The translations under genes were made by a program, and so were the position numbers. Below, in pieces: positions 23,081-30,145 of a stretch of DNA of 64,000 nucleotides. Position 1 is the stretch's first letter. The number at the start of each line of letters is the position of its first letter. The stretch is taken from positions 124,001 through 188,000 of the forward strand of contig MFPR01000006.1 in NCBI GenBank assembly GCA_001784175.1. The letters are read 5' to 3'. The DNA comes from Candidatus Lindowbacteria bacterium RIFCSPLOWO2_12_FULL_62_27 (lineage in GTDB: Bacteria; Lindowbacteria; 2-12-FULL-62-27). Under the pieces are notes generated by a model. The model had not been told where the DNA came from and made no database searches. It saw only the letters and a program-made list of their open reading frames with translations.

Positions 23081-25594
23081 ATGGACCGCTACATCTGCGT
23101 GCACGGCCATTTTTATCAGCCGCCCCGGGAGAACCCGTGGCTGGAATCGGTGGAGCTGCAGGATTCGGCCCTTCCGTATCACGACTGGAACCGCCGGATC
23201 GCGCAGGAGTGCTACATCGCCAACCGCGCGTCGCGCATTCTCGACGGCGACGGCCGGATTCTCAAGATCGCCAACAATTACGCCAACATCAGTTTCGATT
23301 TCGGCCCCACCCTCCTCTCCTGGATGCAGGACAATATTCCCGACACCTACGAGTCGATCCTGGAGGCGGACCGGCAAACCCGGGAACGCTTCGGGGGGCA
23401 TGGCTCGGCGATGGCGCAGGGCTACAACCACATGATCCTGCCGCTGGCGAACGCGCGGGACAAATACACGCAGGTCCTGTGGGGCATCCGCGATTTCCAG
23501 AGCCGGTTCGGCCGTTTCCCCGAATCGTTGTGGCTTCCGGAAACGGCCGTCGATCTCGCGACGCTTGAAGTCCTCGCGGAACTCGGGATCAAGTTCACCG
23601 TGCTGGCGCCGCATCAGGCGGGAAAGACGAAACCGATCGTCGCGCCGCCCGGCGCCGTGCCGGCGGCCCGGCCCGGCGCGACGCCGGCGGCCGCAGCCGA
23701 CGCGCCGGCCGCGCCCCCCGAGCCTCCCCCGGCCGGCGTCGATCCCTCAACCGCGTATGTGTTGAAACTGCCGTCGGGCCGGACGATCAACCTGTTTTTT
23801 TACGATGGCCCGGTGTCGAGGGCGGTGGCGTTTGAAAAATTGCTGACGAGCGGCGAAACCTTCGCCGGCCGGCTGATGAGCGCGTTTTCCGACGCGCGCC
23901 AGCGTCCGCAGCTCGTCCACATCGCGACCGACGGTGAAACCTACGGCCACCACCATCCGCACGGCGACATGGCCCTGGCCTACGCGATGCATCACATTCA
24001 GGCGAAACAGCTCGCGCAGATCATCAACTACGGCCAGTTCCTAGAAAAATTCCCGCCGGCCCACGAAGTCGAGATCGTCGAGAACAGTTCGTGGAGCTGT
24101 TCGCACGGCGTCGAGCGCTGGCGCTCCGATTGCGGCTGCAATTCCGGCAATTTCCCCGCCTGGCGGCAGGCCTGGCGCGCGCCGCTCCGGGAGGCGCTCG
24201 ACTGGCTCCGGGACCGCCTCGCGCCGCTCTTCGAGGAGCGCGCCGGCCGGTGGCTCAAGGACCCGTGGTCGGCGCGCAACGACTATATTTCCGTGATCCT
24301 CCACCGCACGCCCGAGGAGACCGAACGCTTTTTGAGCGACCACGCCCTGCGTCCGCTTTCGGAGGACGAAAAAATATCCGTCACGAAACTCATGGAGATG
24401 CAGCGCCACGCGATGCTCATGTACACGAGCTGCGGCTGGTTTTTCGACGAGCTCTCCGGCATCGAAACCGTCCAGATCCTCCAGTACGCCGGCCGCGCGA
24501 TCCAGCTTGCGGACGATCTCTTTGACGCGCCCATCGAGGAGGAATTTCTGGCCCGGCTCGAAAAGGCCGCCAGCAACGTCCCTGAAAATGTGAACGGCCG
24601 CGTGACGTTCGAGAAATTCGTACGGCCCGCGATGGTCGACCTCTCGAAGGCCGGCGCGCACTACGTTATCAGCTCGCTGTTCGAAACGTACACCGAACGG
24701 CAGAAAATTTACTGCTATTCGCTGGAGCGCCGCGAGGAGAAGCGGCTCGAAACCGGCAAGACCCGGCTCCTCGTCGGGCAGGTCCAGGTCACCTCCGACG
24801 TCACGTGCGAGTCGACGCTCCTGAACTACGCCGTGCTGTATCTCGGCGGCCATCACCTGACGGGCGGCGTGAGGCCGGCGGACGGCCCCGGGTCGGCGGC
24901 GGCGATGGTCCGGGAAATTTCGGGCGCGTTCTCCAAATCCGATTTCCCCGCCGTGATCCGGCTGATGGAACGCAACTTCGGCTCGTCCAATTATTCGCTG
25001 AAGACGCTGTTCAAGGACGAGCAGCGGAAGATCCTGGATGCGATCCTCGAGTCGACCCTTGCCGACATCGAGACCGTCTACCGCCAGATCTACGAGCAGC
25101 ACGCGCCGCTCGCCCGGTTTCTGGCCGATCTCATGGTGCCGCTGCCGAAAGCCATCCACACGGCGGCTGAGTTCGTCATCACGGCGGGGCTCCGGCGCGA
25201 GATTCAAAAGGAGCCCGTCGATCTTGCGCGCGTCCGGGCGCTCCTCGAGGAGGCGCACAACGCCGGCGTCGCGCTCGACGCCGCCAGCCTCGCCTTCACG
25301 CTCCGCCAGCAGACCGAACACCTCGCGGGCATGGCGCTCTGCGACTCCCGCGATCCGGCCGCCGACGTCACAGACAGCGACCTTGCGGCGCTGGAAACCC
25401 TCGACGCGATGGTCAGCCTCGCGGCCCACCTGCCGTTTGACGTGTACTTATGGCGGACCCAGAACACGTATTACGATGCGCTCCATCGCCTCTATCCCGT
25501 GATTCAGGCGCGCGCGGCCCAGCACGACCTGTCCCGCCGGTGGGTGGGAGTGTTTCTCGGGCTCGGCGATAAACTCAAAGTCAAAACCGCGTGA
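23081..25594 (+). CDS. DUF3536-type glycoside hydrolase family 57 protein
   Basis: MDRYICVHGHFYQPPRENPWLE, LPETAVD, INLFFYDGPVSRAVAFE, ATDGETYGHHHPHGDMAL, SSWSCSHGVERWRSDCGC motifs. Confidence 0.85.
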   Translation: MDRYICVHGHFYQPPRENPWLESVELQDSALPYHDWNRRIAQECYIANRASRILDGDGRILKIANNYANISFDFGPTLLSWMQDNIPDTYESILEADRQTRERFGGHGSAMAQGYNHMILPLANARDKYTQVLWGIRDFQSRFGRFPESLWLPETAVDLATLEVLAELGIKFTVLAPHQAGKTKPIVAPPGAVPAARPGATPAAAADAPAAPPEPPPAGVDPSTAYVLKLPSGRTINLFFYDGPVSRAVAFEKLLTSGETFAGRLMSAFSDARQRPQLVHIATDGETYGHHHPHGDMALAYAMHHIQAKQLAQIINYGQFLEKFPPAHEVEIVENSSWSCSHGVERWRSDCGCNSGNFPAWRQAWRAPLREALDWLRDRLAPLFEERAGRWLKDPWSARNDYISVILHRTPEETERFLSDHALRPLSEDEKISVTKLMEMQRHAMLMYTSCGWFFDELSGIETVQILQYAGRAIQLADDLFDAPIEEEFLARLEKAASNVPENVNGRVTFEKFVRPAMVDLSKAGAHYVISSLFETYTERQKIYCYSLERREEKRLETGKTRLLVGQVQVTSDVTCESTLLNYAVLYLGGHHLTGGVRPADGPGSAAAMVREISGAFSKSDFPAVIRLMERNFGSSNYSLKTLFKDEQRKILDAILESTLADIETVYRQIYEQHAPLARFLADLMVPLPKAIHTAAEFVITAGLRREIQKEPVDLARVRALLEEAHNAGVALDAASLAFTLRQQTEHLAGMALCDSRDPAADVTDSDLAALETLDAMVSLAAHLPFDVYLWRTQNTYYDALHRLYPVIQARAAQHDLSRRWVGVFLGLGDKLKVKTA

Positions 25595-26886
25595 TGGACG
25601 CGGCGCTGAAGGAGATATTGGAAGCCGGCGGCGATTTCGCCGCGGCCCAGAGCCGGGTCGTCACCGCGCTCAAGGAAGCGTTCGGGTTGAGCCGCGTGAC
25701 CATCATGCTCTACAACAAATCCACCAACATGCTCGAGTCGGTGTCGGCCGCCGGCGTTCCGAACGTCGATCATCGCGACATCCGCGCGCCGGTCATCCGC
25801 ATCGACGGTATCTCGTCGCGCGCGGTGGAGGCGCGGGCCTTTCTGGAAAACCGGCCCATCGTCATCCGGGACCGGTCGGCCGATCCGCAGTACCGGATGA
25901 GGCGAAAGTTTCCGCACAAGACGTATTCGCGCGAATTCGCGATCTTTCCGCTGTCCGTGCGGTCCCGCAAGCTCGGCGTCCTGGCCGTTTCGAACGATGA
26001 AGGCAACCCCGCGCATCTGACGCGGAGCATCACCGGCCGCATCGCGCGTCTGGCGGGGCCGATCGCCAAGATCGTGTATTCGGCCATCCCGAAGGCGCGG
26101 ACCGACCGGGAGATGGCCGGCGTGTTGAACGACATCCTGCAGAAGGAACTCCTGTGGATGGCGTTTCAGCCGATCGTCGACATCGGAAAACGGGCCATCC
26201 ACGGCTACGAGGCGCTTCTCAGAGTCAACCATCCCGTCCTGAACGGCCCGGAAGTGCTGATCGGCTGCGCGGAGAAATTCAATACGCTGAGGGACCTCTC
26301 CTTTTTCGCGCATTCCACGGCGCTGCGGTCCCTGCGGTCGATGGGCGGCCACCGGAAACTGTTTCTGAACCTGCATCCCAGGGATTTCGTCGAATACGAG
26401 AACCTCGACCGGAAATCCAACCCGTTTTTCGGCCGGGATCTGTCCCAAATCGTTTTCGAAATCACCGAACGATACTGCCTCCACGCCACCGACCGGATTC
26501 TCTCCATCATCCGGTTTTTCAAGGGGCTGGGCGTGGGAATTGCGCTCGATGATCTCGGAAGCGGATACTCGTCCCTCGAAGTTCTGGCCGGGCTCGAGCC
26601 TGACTACATCAAACTCGACATGTCCCTCATCCGGAGCATTCACCAGAGCGACCGCAAGCAGAAGCTCGTCCGGTCCCTGCTCTATTACAGCGACCAGATC
26701 GGCGCGCAGTGTGTCGCCGAGGGCGTCGAGACGAAGGAGGAGTACGACGTCCTGAAAGGCATGAAGTGCCGCCTGATCCAGGGCTTTCTCCTCGCCATGC
26801 CGTCGGAGCGCCCCGCCTGCGACGCCGAAATCAAGGACCGCCTCCGGACGATCGAATCGTCGCGCGTCGTCGCCACGCCGAGGTGA
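25594..26886 (+). CDS. GAF-EAL domain protein (putative c-di-GMP phosphodiesterase)
   Basis: N-terminal GAF-like region; EAL motifs YEALLR, NLHP, FEITE, DDLGSGYSS, IKLD, EGVET, QGFLL; start overlaps upstream stop. Confidence 0.85.
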   Translation: MDAALKEILEAGGDFAAAQSRVVTALKEAFGLSRVTIMLYNKSTNMLESVSAAGVPNVDHRDIRAPVIRIDGISSRAVEARAFLENRPIVIRDRSADPQYRMRRKFPHKTYSREFAIFPLSVRSRKLGVLAVSNDEGNPAHLTRSITGRIARLAGPIAKIVYSAIPKARTDREMAGVLNDILQKELLWMAFQPIVDIGKRAIHGYEALLRVNHPVLNGPEVLIGCAEKFNTLRDLSFFAHSTALRSLRSMGGHRKLFLNLHPRDFVEYENLDRKSNPFFGRDLSQIVFEITERYCLHATDRILSIIRFFKGLGVGIALDDLGSGYSSLEVLAGLEPDYIKLDMSLIRSIHQSDRKQKLVRSLLYYSDQIGAQCVAEGVETKEEYDVLKGMKCRLIQGFLLAMPSERPACDAEIKDRLRTIESSRVVATPR

Positions 26887-26898
26887 CCGGCCCGGGCC

Positions 26899-26928
26899 TT
26901 GACAAATTGTCCCGCAATCGGGATAAAT
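26899..26928 (+). promoter_or_regulatory. Candidate sigma70 promoter with an internal palindrome
   Basis: TTGACA (26899-26904), 17-nt spacer, GATAAA (26922-26927); inverted repeat TCCCG-CAAT-CGGGA at 26910-26923. Confidence 0.45.
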
Positions 26929-26933
26929 ATGGC

Positions 26934-27335
26934 ATGGACGACGAGAAACCGCCGGACGACCTCTGGACCGTGCCGCGCGCGGCGAAATTTCTGAAGATCG
27001 ACCCAACCTTGGTGCGCCGGTATTGCCGGCAGGGGCGTTTGAAGGCCCGGCGGGCGGGCCGGGACTGGCTGTTCTCCCGGATCGAGGTCGAGGTCTTCGC
27101 GCTCGTCCTCAAAACCCACCGCCCGGGCCGCCCGAAAAAGGACAAAGAGATGGAGGCGCTGTGCCGCCGGTACCGCCTTCCGAACGACATCCGGATCACG
27201 CCGGAGGAGCGCGAGTCGATCCGGGAGAACATCGCGTGGTTCGCGAGGCTGACGCCGGACCGCCGGTGGAGTGCGACGGAAGAGGCGAACCGGTTTGATG
27301 AGGAGTTGAGACATGCAGGGCGACAAGCCGCTTGA
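26934..27335 (+). CDS. Helix-turn-helix (excisionase/MerR-like HTH) small protein
   Basis: LWTVPRAAKFLKIDPTLVRRYCRQGRLKARRAGRDWLFSRIEVE resembles HTH_17; overlaps the next gene. Confidence 0.7.
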   Translation: MDDEKPPDDLWTVPRAAKFLKIDPTLVRRYCRQGRLKARRAGRDWLFSRIEVEVFALVLKTHRPGRPKKDKEMEALCRRYRLPNDIRITPEERESIRENIAWFARLTPDRRWSATEEANRFDEELRHAGRQAA

Positions 27336-27819
27336 CGCGATGAAGTTCATCCGGGGCCTGAACAAAGCCGGGATCAAGTATCTCTTGATCGGTCGGAGAG
27401 CCTTGGTATTCCACGGTGCTCCCGTCCAGACGGTCGATTACGATTTCTTCATCTCTCATGAGAAGGAGAACCTGCGCCTCTTCTTGAATATTTGCGACCG
27501 CCTCGACATGGAGGTCATCCCCTTCGGCGCGGACGACCCGTTCAAGAGCTACAAGCTCTCCGTGTATTCAGGCGGCGAAAAAATCGACGTATTCCGGGCG
27601 AAAGGATACAGCCTGAAGTCTGGCGGGACCGTTGACTTCGGAGAAATGTGGGAAACTCGCGAGGTCATCCACTTGGACGACAATACCGCCATCAACCTCC
27701 CCAGCCTCGAATGCCTTGAGAAAACCAAGCGCATCCGGCTGTCCGCCAAGGATGTCGAGGACATCAAGTACATCCGGGAACTGATCCTGCGGCGGGACGG
27801 GCGGACAGAGGCGCCTTGA
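27313..27819 (+). CDS. Nucleotidyltransferase-fold protein (MNT/AbiEii-like)
   Basis: KYLLIGRRALVFHGAPVQTVDYDFFIS: G..A..HG...T.D.D pattern of NTase-fold proteins. Confidence 0.65.
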   Translation: MQGDKPLDAMKFIRGLNKAGIKYLLIGRRALVFHGAPVQTVDYDFFISHEKENLRLFLNICDRLDMEVIPFGADDPFKSYKLSVYSGGEKIDVFRAKGYSLKSGGTVDFGEMWETREVIHLDDNTAINLPSLECLEKTKRIRLSAKDVEDIKYIRELILRRDGRTEAP

Positions 27820-28043
27820 CCCCCTTTCAATACACTTTTTTTTCGAATTTTTTCCTTGACTTTCACCCCCAGTGCGGTATCCTAAGGGGGTGGATGGTTC
27901 ACCGTAAGCCGCCAATACGTTATGGACTTATGAATAGGCTGAATCGGCATGGCGGCACATTGGTTGGCTGGTTGTGGCTTCTGGGCGGTTATTAAAAAAC
28001 TACTTTGCCCATAGAATGTTTCTCCGCGCGTTGCCCTTCACTG

Positions 28044-28059
28044 TGATCTGCATCACATA
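28044..28059. promoter_or_regulatory. Perfect CRP-type palindrome TGTGA-N6-TCACA
   Basis: TGTGATCTGCATCACA about 50 nt upstream of the 28108 ORF, with TATATA further downstream. Confidence 0.55.
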
Positions 28060-28107
28060 TGTAACATTTGTATATATAGAACGGGCGGCCGGCGCCGTTT
28101 GTCCAGC

Positions 28108-28521
28108 ATGAACCCCGAATCCACAGCTGGAAATAACTTCAATAACTTAGGGGCTGGCACCGTAACACGGAGTAATAACGGGGAAGGCGGCGAACCGGCG
28201 ACCAAGGCTGACGTGGCCCCCGTCAAGGCTGACGTGACCGCCGTCCGGTCTGAAATGGCGGCCAAGATTGACATGGCCGTCACGAAGCTGGAATTCAAGA
28301 TCGAAGACAGCATCAACGTTGCCAAACAGGAAATGATCGAACACATGGACAAAAAATTCGGCGAATACATCGATCACGTCGACGCCGTGTTTGGGGAGAT
28401 CAAAACAAGCCGCGAAGAACAGTCGGCTCTCGCCCAGCACTCCCAGGACCACTCCGACCGGCTCGACGATCACGAAAAACGCATCGGCAAACTCGAAACC
28501 GGGGTTGGCGGCCGTGTTTAA
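28108..28521 (+). CDS. Small coiled-coil protein of unknown function
   Basis: ATG at 28108; heptad-like KADVAPVKADVTAVRSEMAAKIDMAVTKLEFKIEDSINVAKQEMIEHMDKKF. Confidence 0.6.
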   Translation: MNPESTAGNNFNNLGAGTVTRSNNGEGGEPATKADVAPVKADVTAVRSEMAAKIDMAVTKLEFKIEDSINVAKQEMIEHMDKKFGEYIDHVDAVFGEIKTSREEQSALAQHSQDHSDRLDDHEKRIGKLETGVGGRV

Positions 28522-28606
28522 CCTGCGACAATTATTTAACAACGCCCGAAGGGACTTTGCGGGCGATCCTTCGCGGCGCCGGCATCTCACCCGACGATTT
28601 TTTAAC

Positions 28607-28894
28607 ACGCTGATCGCTGTTTCACCGCCGCGCCGTCTCTCCGTCTCGATCCTTATCGCCCTTTCCACTTTCCTCTTTGCACTTTTCACTGGCCCCGCTT
28701 GGGGCGCGGGGCCGAACACCTGGTCCACCCTCGCGGCCGCGCCGGCCGGCGTCTGGTATGGTGGTGCGCTCGTGTATCCCGGTTCGGGTGACACGATTTA
28801 TGCTTTCGATGGAAGTGAAACAATGGGCAATGAACCAGTGAACCAATGCATCAATGAACCAATGGACAATGAGGACAATGGAGCGATGACATGA
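28607..28894 (+). pseudogene. Truncated copy of the ORF-B N-terminus (signal peptide + first kelch-like repeat) running into the AATGAACC array
   Basis: RLSVSILIALSTFLFALFTGPAWGAGPNTWSTLAAAPAGVWYGGALVYPGSGDTIYAFDG versus ORF-B RPAVSIFIALSTFLFTLSTDPASAAPNTWDTLAAAPGGVDLGGSLVYPGSGDTIYAFRG. Confidence 0.75.
28816..28889 (+). repeat. Left AATGAACC-type degenerate repeat array
   Basis: gtgaaacaatgggcaatgaaccagtgaaccaatgcatcaatgaaccaatggacaatgaggacaatggagcgatg. Confidence 0.8.
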
Positions 28895-29253
28895 AAGGCG
28901 ACGAACTCGCGGAACGGCTGGTTGATTTCGGCGCGGGGATTTTGGGGCTTGTGGAGGCGCTTCCGAAAACCGCATCGGGGCGGCATGTCGCCGAACAGAT
29001 CATGAGAGCCGGAACGTCCTGCGGGGCGAACTACGAAGAGGGCCGCGGGGCCGAATCCCGCGGGGATTTTGTGCATAAGTTGTCCGTCACGAACAAGGAA
29101 CTGAAAGAGTGCCGGTACTGGTTAAAACTCATCGCCAAAAGCAAGATGCTTGCGAACGGAACGGCAACGGACGCGCTCGACGAGTGCGAAGAACTCTGCG
29201 CCATCATCAGCAAAAGCATCGCGACGGCGAAGAAAAATCAGGCTGACCAATGA
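28891..29253 (+). CDS. Four-helix-bundle protein (23S rRNA intervening-sequence protein / S23 family)
   Basis: LVDFGAGILGLVEALPKTASGRHVAEQIMRAGTSCGANYEEGRGAESRGDFVHKLSVTNKELKECRYWLKLIAKSKML is characteristic of TIGR02436-type proteins. Confidence 0.85.
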   Translation: MKGDELAERLVDFGAGILGLVEALPKTASGRHVAEQIMRAGTSCGANYEEGRGAESRGDFVHKLSVTNKELKECRYWLKLIAKSKMLANGTATDALDECEELCAIISKSIATAKKNQADQ

Positions 29254-29397
29254 ACCAATGCATCAATGAACCAACGCACCGATTATCAATGAATTCAGTG
29301 AATCCGTTGCCCATTGGTTCGTTGGTTCATTGCCGCATTCTCAAAATGTTTTCTCGGCGTTCATTGGTCTATTGGTGCATTGGTTTATTGGTTCATT
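29247..29397 (+). repeat. Right AATGAACC-type array, direct then inverted units
   Basis: 24-mer TGAACCAATGCATCAATGAACCAA at 29251-29274 is identical to 28839-28862; then CATTGGTTCGTTGGTTCATTG and TTCATTGGTCTATTGGTGCATTGGTTTATTGGTTCATT (inverted). Confidence 0.8.
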
Positions 29398-29398
29398 C

Positions 29399-29535
29399 TC
29401 CCATCCACTGCCTCCGCAGCCCCGAACACCTGGTCCTCCTTCGCTGCCGCCCCGGCCGCCGTGGATGCCGGCGGCGCGTTGACGTATCGAGGTTCCGGTG
29501 ACACGATGATGTTTTCGATGGGAATGAAACAATGA
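29399..29535 (+). pseudogene. Second truncated copy of the ORF-B N-terminal kelch start
   Basis: STASAAPNTWSSFAAAPAAVDAGGALTYRGSGDTMMFSMGMKQ stop; same 3' junction (gatggRaRtgaaacaatgRgcaatg) as the first fragment. Confidence 0.7.
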
Positions 29536-29583
29536 GCAATGGGGCAATGAACAACGAGCAACGGAAAATATCCATTTTCACGA

Positions 29584-29616
29584 AGCCGACCCTTAAAGGT
29601 CGGCTGCGGGGTTTTT
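29584..29616 (+). terminator. Rho-independent terminator
   Basis: AGCCGACC-cttaaa-GGTCGGCT followed by gcggggttttt. Confidence 0.65.
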
Positions 29617-29630
29617 CTGGCTCCGGGGAA

Positions 29631-29663
29631 AAACGAAACGGCCTCGATTTCTCGGGGCCGTTT
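29631..29663 (-). terminator. Rho-independent terminator downstream of the minus-strand tRNA-Asp-like gene
   Basis: 12-bp stem AAACGGCCTCGA-tttc-TCGGGGCCGTTT with a T-rich tail on the minus strand. Confidence 0.6.
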
Positions 29664-29755
29664 GTGTCAAGCCGCGCACTGGTTCAATCAACCTATGAAC
29701 CACGAGCTGCCACAGAAACTATAGTGTATTTTCCCCGCTTTGTCAAATGAAAACG

Positions 29756-29823
29756 TGGAGCCGGCGGGAATTGAACCCGCACGGGCGGCTTGACAGGCAG
29801 CCCGTGGCTTCCGGCCCGGCCCC
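29756..29823 (-). tRNA. tRNA-Asp(GTC)-like gene with a shortened D arm; possible tRNA pseudogene
   Basis: Minus strand: acceptor GGGGCCG/CGGCTCC, T arm GCGGG-TTCAATT-CCCGC, loop CTGTCAA (anticodon GTC); D-arm region only about 15 nt. Confidence 0.5.
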
Positions 29824-29904
29824 ACGCCGTCAACGTACCATAAAATCGCGTTGGAAGAACTTAACAACTTACGGTCTGAGCATGATCACTCCTGTCTTCC
29901 CTTT

Positions 29905-29938
29905 AAAAAAGAAAGACCCGGATTTCTCCGGGCCTTTT
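29905..29938 (-). terminator. Rho-independent terminator downstream of the second minus-strand tRNA
   Basis: GAAAGACCCGGA-tttc-TCCGGGCCTTTT hairpin; minus-strand exit runs into TTTTTT. Confidence 0.6.
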
Positions 29939-30030
29939 CCTCTCGACCATCCGTGTGTAAAGGATACACACACTTCACGTCCCTCAAACGCCTACAATTT
30001 ACCGAAATCCCGGCCTTCTGTCAAGAGTAG

Positions 30031-30101
30031 CTGGCCCGCCCGGATTCGAACCGGGATCTCACGTTTGAGGGACGTCTGTGTTTCCCTTACACCACGGGCC
30101 A
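30031..30101 (-). tRNA. tRNA-like gene, anticodon read as CTC (Glu), atypical C33
   Basis: Minus strand cloverleaf: TGGCCCG/CGGGCCA acceptor, GTGT/ACAC D stem, ACGT/ACGT anticodon stem with CCCTCAA loop, CCCGG-TTCGAAT-CCGGG T arm. Confidence 0.65.
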
Positions 30102-30145
30102 ACATCGAACGCAGGCTGTCTGCGCCGAATTGGGTTGTCAATCAG

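Noticed and set aside
28891-29253. Diversity-generating retroelement (four-helix-bundle protein as Avd)
   Set aside because: No reverse transcriptase, no TR/VR pair with adenine-specific differences and no C-type-lectin target seen in the window.
28891-29253. Intervening sequence within a 23S rRNA gene
   Set aside because: No rRNA sequence recognisable on either side; flanks are kelch-like coding fragments and repeats.
28816-29397. CRISPR array
   Set aside because: Units are short, degenerate, adjacent and partly inverted, with no unique spacers of constant length and no cas genes.
29250-29535. Small ORFs MNQCINEPTHRL... and MVRWFIAAF... as real genes
   Set aside because: They are translations of the repeat arrays joined to a kelch fragment; kept only as an observation on possible signal-peptide replacement.
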